A stretch of 64,000 nt of DNA from assembly GCA_028282545.1 (NCBI GenBank), contig JANQHT010000059.1, positions 1-64,000 of the forward strand, in the 5' to 3' direction. This DNA comes from Spirochaetales bacterium (GTDB taxonomy: Bacteria; Spirochaetota; Spirochaetia; DSM-27196; Alkalispirochaetaceae). The notes beneath the pieces were generated by a model. The model was not told the origin of the DNA. It saw only the letters and a program-made list of their open reading frames with translations, and made no database searches. Every line of letters begins with the position of its first letter. The stretch's first letter is position 1. The position numbers and the translations under genes were made by a program. Shown in pieces: positions 34,267 through 42,175 of this stretch.

Positions 34267-36210
34267 TCACGCCGAACCGCTCTGCGTGAGAATCGAATAC
34301 ATAACGCTCCCTTCGTTGTCTCTAGGAAAGGGCATACCCAGCACGTGGCAAAACGTCGGTGCTATGTCCACAAGACGTCCCAGAGCGTTTGGATGGCCGG
34401 ATGCCCTTATGCCGGGGCCTTGCCATATCGAAACGGTATGCAAATCGGGATTCCATGGAGAGAACTGGCCGTGTTCGCTGGTTAGCGTCTTGAACGCCTT
34501 CCTCGGTTCAAACACCGAATACCCCGGCGAAATGCCGAAATTCCGTTCCCAGCCGTCACGTCCACGGACAATGCTGCGATATCCGGAGCGCATCGAAAAG
34601 ACGACGTCTCCTATGCCGCCGCCAAAAATCCCAAATCCCCGCGCAGCTTCACGCGTAACGGCGAGTTCAACGACGGGCTCGCCGGAATCTTTGTCCCGGA
34701 GATCGTAGAGTAGTGCGATAACCTTTTGACGGAGTTTCTCGTACTCTTCCCCCGGCTTCACACAACCGTAGGGATCCCGTCCCTGCACGTTGAGGAACAC
34801 TGAATCATTGCAGTCGCAAAAGGCGCGTGATTTGCTCCAATCGATGAGCGCGCGGTCCCCCTCAAACCCATCCACGTGTATGAGCCCCTCCTTGACAAGG
34901 AGATTGTTCAGCGACAGCGTTGTGTGCCACAACGTATGGCCATGGTCGCCGGCAACACATATGAGCGTATCAGAGTCAACTTCTTCTAATATTGCACCGA
35001 TGAGTCGGTCCGCTTGTGAATGTACCCTCCCTATTATGTTCCAGTAGTACTCCGATTTTTGCGGGTCGTGGCCCGGAAATTGTGGGTCGATGCCCGGATA
35101 AAACTGATGCAGCGTGTAGTCGATCGGGTGCCACTGCGTCCAGAACAGATCCCACGGTAGGTTACGCATCATGTACTTCGCGGCGGACACCATAGAGTCA
35201 GTGTGTTGTTCACAAATCTCGATCCACGTTTCATCGTCAATCCAACCGGCTACTAGGTCGTGTACATGTACTTCCTCCCATAGCGGCCCGACCCGGTCGT
35301 AGATTGTCTGCGATAGGGATTCGGGAAAACTGTTACCCTCTACCTCGTGAATGGTGGAAAAATAGAGCTTGATTTTGTCGTGGTGTGGTTGGATTTCCAG
35401 CAATTTGGCCTTGAAGTAGCCGCGTGTCTTGCGACCTTCGACCACAAACTCATCCTCGAGCCAATCACTCCACTCTCCGCGTGCAAGAACGCATAGCGCT
35501 TTGTCGACGTTCCTTGTGGGCGAGAGCCACAGGCGCCATTCTCCGTTCGTTTTCGCGATTAGCCCGTGATACCGTTTCGGTTCACCGCCACGGTCCGGTT
35601 CCACGATTATGCAGGTTTCATATGCGTCTGACGTATCGATATTTCTGCTGTCCCATTTCTGTGCCTGTCTCAATTCGACGCGATTGACAGGCGTCACATA
35701 CCAGCCCCGGACATCCGTGACGGTGGGATCCGTGGTGTAGCAGCGAACGTGGGCGATCTGAAAGGCACAATCTTGATCGGCGTAACCTCCACATCCACTG
35801 AACTGGTAGCCGTTTGTGACGGTTGGCGGCCAGGTAACGGGGAATTTGAGCAACATCGGTGTCTTCCCAGCTCTCTCGGCGGTCTGCCAAATGCGTTCGG
35901 TCTTCACCATCTGCGAGTTGTACGAACGGTGGATTTGCTCGAACGGCTCGCCCTCAAAATGGATCCAATGCCCCTCCACACCGGTCGTTGATGGCCACGC
36001 GCCTGATGCGATAGTTGTCCACGCGGTGCCGGTCAACGGCGGAAACGTTGAGAGCATCTCTACCACGCTGCCTCGCTTGATCATGCGTTCAAGGTTTGGC
36101 ATACGTCCTTCGTCTACGAAGCGCTTGCAGAACCTCCACATAAGCGAGTCAAGTCCTATCAGTACGCCGCGCGTGGCAACGGCCCGCCGCTCCGATCCCG
36201 TTCGTTTCAT
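34267..36210 (-). CDS. Type I phosphodiesterase / nucleotide pyrophosphatase-family hydrolase
   Basis: 647 residues, alkaline phosphatase superfamily. Metal and nucleophile motifs: LIGLDSLMWRF near the N-terminus, FPPLTGTAWTTIASG with the nucleophile Thr, WHPIDYTLHQFYP, and VAGDHGHT. It should cleave a phosphodiester, pyrophosphate or phosphomonoester. It is cytosolic by lack of a signal, so it would act after uptake. ATG 36210 lies just before the permease stop region (4-base gap). A longer open frame upstream belongs to the permease DNA. Confidence 0.83.
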   Translation of the reverse strand: MKRTGSERRAVATRGVLIGLDSLMWRFCKRFVDEGRMPNLERMIKRGSVVEMLSTFPPLTGTAWTTIASGAWPSTTGVEGHWIHFEGEPFEQIHRSYNSQMVKTERIWQTAERAGKTPMLLKFPVTWPPTVTNGYQFSGCGGYADQDCAFQIAHVRCYTTDPTVTDVRGWYVTPVNRVELRQAQKWDSRNIDTSDAYETCIIVEPDRGGEPKRYHGLIAKTNGEWRLWLSPTRNVDKALCVLARGEWSDWLEDEFVVEGRKTRGYFKAKLLEIQPHHDKIKLYFSTIHEVEGNSFPESLSQTIYDRVGPLWEEVHVHDLVAGWIDDETWIEICEQHTDSMVSAAKYMMRNLPWDLFWTQWHPIDYTLHQFYPGIDPQFPGHDPQKSEYYWNIIGRVHSQADRLIGAILEEVDSDTLICVAGDHGHTLWHTTLSLNNLLVKEGLIHVDGFEGDRALIDWSKSRAFCDCNDSVFLNVQGRDPYGCVKPGEEYEKLRQKVIALLYDLRDKDSGEPVVELAVTREAARGFGIFGGGIGDVVFSMRSGYRSIVRGRDGWERNFGISPGYSVFEPRKAFKTLTSEHGQFSPWNPDLHTVSIWQGPGIRASGHPNALGRLVDIAPTFCHVLGMPFPRDNEGSVMYSILTQSGSA

Positions 36211-36214
36211 AACT

Positions 36215-36967
36215 CTATACCCCGTATTTTTTGAGGTAGGTCTGACCCGCCTTATCGAGAAGCTGATCCGATACAAATCCGATCAACCCCAAAATAAAAA
36301 TCGCAACGAACATTCGCGTGATCTGGAAATAGGACCGTGAGATCCAAATGACATATCCAAGGCCGGTACTCGCCACGAGCATCTCAGCAGCCACAATCTG
36401 CAGGAACGAGACAGCCAGCGCAGTCCTAATACCGGTCCACACTGCGGGCATGGTCGTGGGAATTTTAACCCTCAGGAAGATGTCCCACCGACTGGCGCCC
36501 ATTATCTGAGCAGCGCGTATTCTCTCTTTCATGCGTCCCGCTTGGATCATTCCGGTGAGCGAATTGAGCATGGAGAGAACCGTGGAGGAGTAGATCACCA
36601 TAGCGAGAATTGAAGGCAAGCCCGAACCAAACCAAATAATGAAAACGCCAATCCAAGCTATCGCAGGTATGAACCTGCCCAGCGTGACGTAAGGTTTTAA
36701 CACGTCGCTAACGATTTCTGACTCACCGATGCTTACGCCGAACAGCACACCAAGTGTGGCACCGAAAACCCAGCCCAAATATGTCCGCCCAAGCGTATGC
36801 GCTATGTGAACGTAGATATCGGGCCCTGTGAGAATGTTGAACGTCTGGATCAAGAAGGTTGGAAGAGATGGCCAAAAGAGATCAGGCGTGAGAATTGAGA
36901 TTATCTCCCACGCAACGAAGAAGAATACAACGGGTGTCAGGTAGCGCCGCAAGGTACGTTTGGTCAT
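36215..36967 (-). CDS. ABC transporter permease, taurine/sulfonate (SsuC/TauC) type
   Basis: 250 residues with about six membrane segments (PVVFFFVAWEIISILTPDLF, ILAMVIYSSTVLSMLNSLTG, FQITRMFVAIFILGLIGFVS) and the binding-protein-dependent loop RIRAAQIMGASRWDIFLRVK followed by IPTTMPAVWTGI. This family carries taurine, alkanesulfonates, nitrate and riboflavin/thiamine precursors, so the ligand cannot be read from sequence. ATG 36967 has GAGGT upstream; it starts 10 bases after the ATPase stop. Confidence 0.9.
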   Translation of the reverse strand: MTKRTLRRYLTPVVFFFVAWEIISILTPDLFWPSLPTFLIQTFNILTGPDIYVHIAHTLGRTYLGWVFGATLGVLFGVSIGESEIVSDVLKPYVTLGRFIPAIAWIGVFIIWFGSGLPSILAMVIYSSTVLSMLNSLTGMIQAGRMKERIRAAQIMGASRWDIFLRVKIPTTMPAVWTGIRTALAVSFLQIVAAEMLVASTGLGYVIWISRSYFQITRMFVAIFILGLIGFVSDQLLDKAGQTYLKKYGV

Positions 36968-36977
36968 CAAGCGACCT

Positions 36978-37748
36978 CTATGCAAACTCCGCATTGGACT
37001 CTTCCTCGAGATCGTTGTTCAGAAGGCTCAGCACGTTCCGAAACTCGCCGGTGGTGAGATCCCGTGGATAGGGTTGAGCAATCTCGTAAATGTTCTTTAT
37101 GCCCGAATGAGGACCCGCAGACATAATCGCTACTCTTTGGCCCAGAATGACCGCTTCGTTTAGATCGTGGGTTATAAAAAAAACGGTCTTGCCTGAGTCC
37201 TTGCAGATATCGACCAGTTCCAGCTGCAGGTAGCGTTTTGTTTGCGCGTCGAGGTTCGCGAACGGTTCGTCCATTAGCAGAATCGGTGGGTCCATCACAA
37301 GGGTGCGCACCAATTGCAGTCTCTGCTTCATCCCTCCCGATAGCTCGTGAGGGTACTTGTGCTCGTGGCCGTCGAGATTCGTTTTCTTGAGATACGTTCG
37401 GATCAGTTTCTCCCGGACGTCCTTGGTTCCTTTGCCACTCAACTGCAGCCCGAATTCCGAGTTCTCCCAGACCGTTTTCCACGGAAACAGAGCGGCGTCG
37501 GTGTTCTGGAAGATTACGCTCCGATCGGCGCCGGGGCGCGTTATCTCGCTGCCCGCGACGCGCATGTGCCCTTTGTACGGTTTGATGAAGCCCGCGATTG
37601 CGTTTAGCAGAGTCGTCTTGCCGCATCCGCTGGGTCCAAGGACCACGAAAAACTCGGCGTCATTGATAGATAGGTTGATGTTTTCGAAGACAACGTAGTC
37701 CTCGAACCGAATGCCGAGTTCGACGATCTCTATCACTTCTCCCTCCAT
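36978..37748 (-). CDS. ABC transporter ATPase, taurine/sulfonate type
   Basis: 256 residues with Walker A GPSGCGKTTLLNAIAG, the signature LSGGMKQRLQLVRTLV, Walker B ILLMDEPFANLDAQTK and the switch His in VFFITHDLNEAV. Start: ATG 37748 is used, although GTG 37736 has the better GGAGG spacing. It pairs with the permease (10-base gap) and with the upstream binding protein. Confidence 0.92.
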   Translation of the reverse strand: MEGEVIEIVELGIRFEDYVVFENINLSINDAEFFVVLGPSGCGKTTLLNAIAGFIKPYKGHMRVAGSEITRPGADRSVIFQNTDAALFPWKTVWENSEFGLQLSGKGTKDVREKLIRTYLKKTNLDGHEHKYPHELSGGMKQRLQLVRTLVMDPPILLMDEPFANLDAQTKRYLQLELVDICKDSGKTVFFITHDLNEAVILGQRVAIMSAGPHSGIKNIYEIAQPYPRDLTTGEFRNVLSLLNNDLEEESNAEFA

Positions 37749-37834
37749 CCTATCCAGCTACCCATCTCCCACGGGCAAACGACAATCCGGGAGATGGGCC
37801 GCGGTGTGCTCAATCGCGCGCCCACGTAATTGCG

Positions 37835-38866
37835 TTAGTCGAGTTCGACCAACGGTTCGCTGTATGACAACGGTTCTCCGACGCTCGAAGGAGTCTCGTA
37901 ATCAAGCGTTTCCGGTGACACTCGCTCCATAATTTTCGTCGTGATCCGTTTGTGGAGATCGTAGTCGGGCATGATTCCCTGATCGGCACTCCAGTTCTTC
38001 ATCTGATTCACCGTTTGAACAACATCCTCGGTCATGCGGATACCGAAGTTGCTGGCCGCATTCTGATTCGCAATCGCGTCAACGGGGATCCCTGTGTAGT
38101 TCGAAGCGATGGTCTGCGCGTCTTCAAGATTGTTCTCAATCCAGTTATACGATGTCTGTAGACCACGTAAAAATGCCTCGGCTACCTCAGGGCGGTCGCG
38201 CAGGATCTCTCCACTCGCGATCAGTACGATCGTCAACGGCGTGTATTCGGGGTTGTCCATCAGCTTGTGGGTGTTATCCAAGAGCAACGCCTGTCGCCTA
38301 GGTTCCGCCCAAAGGAACGAGGCGTCGACGTCTCCTCGCGACATTGCGGCTACGATGTCCGCCGGTGAACTGAAAGATCGCAACTCGATCTCCAGGCCCT
38401 CATGTTCAATGAAGCTTTGCCAGACGTAGTCCCAGTAGGTTCCGCCCAGGGTGGCGCCAACCTCAATCTGATCAAAGGAGTCTATGGAGTCCAGGGTTAT
38501 CAAACTCGCAAACGCCGGTCCCCGCGTCTCATCCCAGGCAAAAATGAAGGTGTCGCTCTTGGGAAGTCTCGGGAGGGATGCAAAGTCCGCTGGTCGAGCA
38601 AAGTCCACATCTTCGGCCATTACCGCGTCGTGGCCCAATGCGTGCATGGGGTAGTGACGGATACTCACCGCTAAACCCTCATCCAGCCAGAACTCTTTTT
38701 CGACGGCCACGAAGTATGCGATGTCGAACGGATCCGGATTCCCCAACCCCACCTCGACGTGCGTAAGTTGCGCCTCGCTTTCCACATCCCGTTGCCCCGT
38801 AGCAAAGGCATTTCCACCGCACCATACGAGCAACACTATGAGAGAAAGCAACCATTTGTGCTTCAT
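37835..38866 (-). CDS. ABC transporter substrate-binding protein, NMT1/SsuA-like
   Basis: 343 residues. A Sec signal peptide (LLSLIVLLVWCGGNAFATGQ, with a Cys that could be a lipobox site) is followed by the periplasmic binding fold of the NMT1/OMP_decarb type: HVEVGLGNPDPFDIAYFVAV and AFLRGLQTSYNWIENNLEDA. This class binds taurine, sulfonates, nitrate or HMP. It is the first gene of the island operon, with AAGGAGG before ATG 38866 and a promoter just upstream. Confidence 0.88.
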   Translation of the reverse strand: MKHKWLLSLIVLLVWCGGNAFATGQRDVESEAQLTHVEVGLGNPDPFDIAYFVAVEKEFWLDEGLAVSIRHYPMHALGHDAVMAEDVDFARPADFASLPRLPKSDTFIFAWDETRGPAFASLITLDSIDSFDQIEVGATLGGTYWDYVWQSFIEHEGLEIELRSFSSPADIVAAMSRGDVDASFLWAEPRRQALLLDNTHKLMDNPEYTPLTIVLIASGEILRDRPEVAEAFLRGLQTSYNWIENNLEDAQTIASNYTGIPVDAIANQNAASNFGIRMTEDVVQTVNQMKNWSADQGIMPDYDLHKRITTKIMERVSPETLDYETPSSVGEPLSYSEPLVELD

Positions 38867-38928
38867 ACCAATCCTCCTTACAAAGCGTTCAAAGATTCGG
38901 CAGGCCTTTCTTGACCAGCTCAGTGTGA

Positions 38929-38958
38929 ATTGTACTCTTGTTATCTCAAAAATACAAG
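38929..38958 (-). promoter_or_regulatory. Island operon promoter with a HutC-like operator
   Basis: TTGTAT (38957-38952) and TACAAT (38934-38929) are 17 bp apart on the minus strand. The interval from 38937 to 38958 has CTTGT and ACAAG as outer half-sites, resembling HutC/UTRA-family operators. Repressor binding would cover the -35 box and spacer. The regulator is probably the GntR/UTRA protein of the same operon. Confidence 0.55.
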
Positions 38959-39339
38959 TTAAAAAATTGCGACTCGTCACGAGCGACATTGCGGTGTATG
39001 ATTCCGGCGATTTGTCCCAGTAGTGATACCTTCGCCAGTTTCCATTTGTGATGAGAGACAATCTTCCTCCTGGCGAGGGAAGGCTCATCTACGCTCGCTA
39101 CGCGAGATTTGAAAATTCCTATTCGCAACCATCAAGGTGTCCGTGGAGTTCCGTCGATTCCTGCTGTGTAGGCTCCATAGACTAAGGAGGGAATGGGACC
39201 TGGTATGGCTGCTCGCTTACATTGTAAGCGGGTTTGGACTCTCGCACGAGTTTGAACGGCGCCGGGCGATCCTTACGAATCGCGTCGTCGAAATAGAAAC
39301 GCGGGGCGTCCTTCCGGTCGTTCCAAGCCCGACGGTCTC
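38959..39339. other. Intergenic end of the island, no gene supported
   Basis: This 381-bp stretch lies between the island promoter and the duplicated tatD end. I see no intact gene. A 68-codon frame on the plus strand (39137-39343) has no recognisable domain. On the minus strand, 39187-39335 can be read as FYFDDAIRKDRPAPFKL, which resembles FSDAIRKDSPLPYY near the start of the island GntR protein; this could be a decayed fragment or chance. Confidence 0.4.
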
Positions 39340-39389
39340 CTAACCGGGACGGTTTCCGATCTCACCGAAGAGGGCGCGGGCGTTGGAGC
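39340..39389. repeat. Right copy of the 50-bp direct repeat (3' end of intact tatD)
   Basis: Encodes the last residues of TatD (SNARALFGEIGNRPG and stop). Identical to 26822-26871 at 49 of 50 positions. It marks the boundary between island and backbone. Confidence 0.88.
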
Positions 39390-40164
39390 CGATTTGCTCA
39401 ACCATCTCATCGACGGAACAGCGGGCGCGGTCCGCCGCAAAGGTGTACAGATGGCCCAGATAGGCGGGGTGGTTGATCCTGCCGCGAAGGGGCGCGGGGG
39501 CCAGGTACGGGGCGTCCGTCTCGAGAAGCAGCCTGTCCCGCGGTACAATATCAAAGGCGGCGCGTAGATCCTCCGCGCTCCGATAGGTGAGGTTTCCCGC
39601 AAAGCTGATGTACATTCCGAGGTCAAGAAAACGCCGCGCCTGCGCCGCGTCGGCACTGAAACAGTGCATTACCCCGGATGCCGGCAGATCGGTCCGACGC
39701 AAGGCGGCGACGATATCGTCGTCCGCCTCGCGATTGTGGATGACCACCGGAAGAGACTCGCGCCGCGCTAGTTCCAGGTGCCGTTCAAACGCCGCTATCT
39801 GGACATCGCGGGGCGCGTACATGCGATACCAGTCGAGGCCCGTTTCGCCCACGGCGACGACCGGGGTGCCATCGTTTCGGGACGCCAACTGTCGTTCAAC
39901 GGTCTCGACCATCTGGTCCAGGTCGGGGTTGCCGGTGATCGAAGGGTGCACGCCGGTGGTGTGGACCACAAAGGGGCGTCCCCCTGCAAGCCTTGTGCGT
40001 TCGGGGAGCGTCCGGGGATCGATAGAGACGTCCACTATCAGCTCGGCGGAGGCCAGCCGCTCAAGGAGTTCATTGACCGGCACACCCTTGCCCGCAACCG
40101 CCTCGAGATGGGTGTGCGTATCAATGACTCCGAACGGTACCCAGGCGTTTTCCCAATGATCCAT
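39340..40164 (-). CDS. tatD: TatD-family metal-dependent DNase
   Basis: 274 residues. The metal ligands DTHTHLEA near residue 15, GETGLDWYRMY, VVIHNREADDDIV, GVMHCFS and ETDAPYLAP are those of TatD enzymes, which are 3'-5' exonucleases acting on single-stranded or damaged DNA. I chose ATG 40164, after which the family sequence begins; the longer frame has no support. No ribosome-binding site is present, and a TAATAT -10 box ends 7 bases upstream, so the message may be leaderless. Its 3' end was used as an insertion site. Confidence 0.92.
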   Translation of the reverse strand: MDHWENAWVPFGVIDTHTHLEAVAGKGVPVNELLERLASAELIVDVSIDPRTLPERTRLAGGRPFVVHTTGVHPSITGNPDLDQMVETVERQLASRNDGTPVVAVGETGLDWYRMYAPRDVQIAAFERHLELARRESLPVVIHNREADDDIVAALRRTDLPASGVMHCFSADAAQARRFLDLGMYISFAGNLTYRSAEDLRAAFDIVPRDRLLLETDAPYLAPAPLRGRINHPAYLGHLYTFAADRARCSVDEMVEQIGSNARALFGEIGNRPG

Positions 40165-40171
40165 CGTTGGG

Positions 40172-40200
40172 ATATTACCGCCCGGGTGACATAATTCCCA
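40172..40200 (-). promoter_or_regulatory. Possible leaderless promoter of tatD
   Basis: TAATAT (40177-40172) with TGGGAA 17 bp upstream (40200-40195); the -35 box is poor. The -10 box ends 7 bases before the start codon, matching the arrangement at trxB. Confidence 0.4.
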
Positions 40201-40234
40201 CCAGATGGTGTTGAATACGATGACGGAGAAACAG

Positions 40235-40915
40235 ATGATGAGAAACCGAACGATCGTAACGGCAATGATCATACTGATGGGTGCCGCATTGAGCGTGGGT
40301 GCGTCACCGTCGCTTCAAGTCCGCATGTTCGGCGCCTCGGGATTCGCCGAGAGTCCCGGGTCGGTCGGCGATGTGGCGGATGAAGTCAAGCGACGGAACG
40401 ACGTGGACACCTTTGCGGGCATAACAACGGAATTCGTGATTCGCGAGTTCGGCCTGGGGCTGCGTTACCAGGCGCGTTACGCGGCGTATGAGATCCCCGG
40501 TTCGGCCGGCGTCGATGCGGAACTGGACTGGTGGAACGACTGGAAGTCGGACATTTTCGTGAGTTTCCATCCCTTTGGTTCACCCAGTTTCCTCGATCCC
40601 TACGTGACTCTCGGATTGGGTGTTGCGTTCCGAACCGACCTGGAGGACGGCACCTACTACGACGACGAAAGCGCGAGCTGGGTAGAGGGAAACCGGAACG
40701 CCGGTGAATCGTTGAGTGGTGTCACCGCGGCGTCGATGTATCAATACGTCGGCGTCGGCGGCCAGATACACCTTGGTGGTCTTGTCGTCGGGGCAGCTCT
40801 CAACTACAACTTGGCCAATCAAGCGATCCAGCCTGACGGGTACGAGTGGAACGCGTACCCGACGGATCGATTCGAAGTACGAGTGTACGGCGGCGTCTCC
40901 ATCGGGGCGCGTTGA
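40235..40915 (+). CDS. Small outer-membrane beta-barrel protein
   Basis: 226 residues with a signal peptide (IVTAMIILMGAALSVGASPS). The mature part alternates short amphipathic strands with aromatic residues (GLGLRYQARYAAYEIPGSAG, DIFVSFHPFGSPSFLDPYVT) and ends in a strand, as in outer-membrane barrels. No named family. ATG 40235 has GGAG 6-7 bases upstream. It precedes an ECF sigma-factor gene by 4 bases, so it may be a target or a sensor for that system. Confidence 0.68.
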   Translation: MMRNRTIVTAMIILMGAALSVGASPSLQVRMFGASGFAESPGSVGDVADEVKRRNDVDTFAGITTEFVIREFGLGLRYQARYAAYEIPGSAGVDAELDWWNDWKSDIFVSFHPFGSPSFLDPYVTLGLGVAFRTDLEDGTYYDDESASWVEGNRNAGESLSGVTAASMYQYVGVGGQIHLGGLVVGAALNYNLANQAIQPDGYEWNAYPTDRFEVRVYGGVSIGAR

Positions 40916-40919
40916 CGGT

Positions 40920-41393
40920 ATGCACATCGACATTGACGCGTATTACCGGAAATACGGGCCGATGGTGTTCCGACGCTGTAAGTATCTCTTGCGAAACGAG
41001 GAGGCGGCAATGGATGCCATGCAGGATACGTTTGTCAAACTGCTTCGGTACCGGGGACGGCTGACCGATCGGGCGCCGTCGAGCCTCCTCTATACGATGG
41101 CGACCAACGTGTGTCTGAACAAGATTCGCAGCGAGAAACGGCGACCAACGGTGGACAGCGACCTCGACCGGATTGCCTCGGCCGAGGATCACGCCGGGCG
41201 CGTCCTTGCCGGGCACGTCCTTGACCGGATCTTCGCGACGCAAAAGCCGGACACCCGCACAATCGCCACCTATCACTACGTGGACGGTTTGACCTTGCAG
41301 GAGACGGCTGACGCTTCGGGACTCTCGGTGTCGGGGGTACGGAAACGATTGCGCCGTCTCAAAAGTGACGGTCTGGCACTGGAGGAGATGTAG
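40920..41393 (+). CDS. ECF-type RNA polymerase sigma factor
   Basis: 157 residues. Region 2 is DIDAYYRKYGPMVFRRCKYL with EEAAMDAMQDTFVKLLRY, and region 4 is TYHYVDGLTLQETADASGLS followed by VSGVRKRLRRLK. No region 3, typical of ECF factors. It is probably held inactive by the membrane protein encoded next. ATG 40920 lies 4 bases after the barrel gene; the longer frame overlaps it. Confidence 0.9.
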   Translation: MHIDIDAYYRKYGPMVFRRCKYLLRNEEAAMDAMQDTFVKLLRYRGRLTDRAPSSLLYTMATNVCLNKIRSEKRRPTVDSDLDRIASAEDHAGRVLAGHVLDRIFATQKPDTRTIATYHYVDGLTLQETADASGLSVSGVRKRLRRLKSDGLALEEM

Positions 41394-41395
41394 CT

Positions 41396-42175
41396 ATGAC
41401 AGGCAGTAACAGCGTTCCCGATCTTTTTTTGGAACAGTACGTGTTGGGTGAGGCATCCAAAGACGTTGTTCGGCGTATCGAAGCGAGCGAAGAGCTCCTT
41501 GCACGGGCTGACGCGCTTCGCGAAGAGAACGAGGCGTTCCTTCGCGCCGTGCCGCCCGCGTTTGTTCTTCCGAAGATCAAGGCGGCCGCAGGCGAGCGCG
41601 CCCACGTGGTGAGTGATCGGCGGCAGTTCATCGTCCCCGCCCTGGCCGCGGCGGCACTGGTGGCGGCTTTGCTGCCGGTCTATCTCACGCAGCGCGAAGG
41701 GGACGCGGCGGGCGTGGCGGCGGGCGAACGCGTAAAGGGCCTGGACCCGACCGTTTCCGTCTTCCGGAACCTGGCTGATGCCGAGGCCGTTGAGTTGCTT
41801 GACGGCGACGAGGCGTCCCTGGGCGATGTGCTCCAGATCGTGTACTCCGCGGCGGGAGCGAAGTTTGGTGTTATCTTTTCCGTGGACGGACGGGGCGTGG
41901 TGACGCTCCATCATCCGGCCAACATCTTTGTCGGTTCAGACCTCGAACAGGGTGCGAACGTAGCGCTGCCTTATAGCTACGTCCTCGACGATTCCCCTTC
42001 GTTCGAGCGGTTTATCTTCATCGTGTCCGACTCGGAGCTTTCCGTGGGTGCCATTATCGAGCGAGCCGAAGAGCTCGCGGAGCGCGATCCCCGGGCGGTT
42101 CGCGCCGAAAGATTCCTCGCCGACGGTGTCGACGCAGATGAACTGACAATTGTCAAATCGGAGGAACTTCAGTGA
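41396..42175 (+). CDS. Membrane anti-sigma factor (putative)
   Basis: 259 residues. A cytosolic N-terminal part of about 80 residues (DLFLEQYVLGEASKDVVRRI, EASEELLARADALREENEAF) is followed by one membrane segment (IVPALAAAALVAALLPVYL). The rest is periplasmic and beta-rich (FGVIFSVDGRGVVTLHHPAN). A cytosolic helical part, one transmembrane segment and a position 2 bases after an ECF gene are the usual anti-sigma layout. The periplasmic part has no recognised family. It overlaps the next gene in a GTGA. Confidence 0.78.
   Translation: MTGSNSVPDLFLEQYVLGEASKDVVRRIEASEELLARADALREENEAFLRAVPPAFVLPKIKAAAGERAHVVSDRRQFIVPALAAAALVAALLPVYLTQREGDAAGVAAGERVKGLDPTVSVFRNLADAEAVELLDGDEASLGDVLQIVYSAAGAKFGVIFSVDGRGVVTLHHPANIFVGSDLEQGANVALPYSYVLDDSPSFERFIFIVSDSELSVGAIIERAEELAERDPRAVRAERFLADGVDADELTIVKSEELQ

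Larger units (their letters stand above)
26822..39389. mobile_element. Probable genomic island bounded by 50-bp direct repeats
   Basis: About 12.5 kb lies between a partial and a full copy of the tatD 3' end. That is the outcome of site-specific or short-homology integration into the end of a gene, with the backbone kinase gene and tatD originally convergent and overlapping. The cargo is one ten-gene catabolic/transport operon. The intergenic DNA, notably 38870-39000, is visibly more AT-rich than the flanks. I found no integrase, relaxase or transposase gene. From 26872 to 27077 there is only a 16-bp palindrome (26887-26902) and no gene. Confidence 0.7.

Noticed and set aside
39137-39343. 68-codon frame at the right end of the first island as an integrase or transposase remnant
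   Set aside because: No tyrosine-recombinase or DDE residues could be seen; it is too short to assign.
26822-39389. Prophage or conjugative element
   Set aside because: No phage structural, replication, relaxase or secretion genes; all cargo is metabolic.
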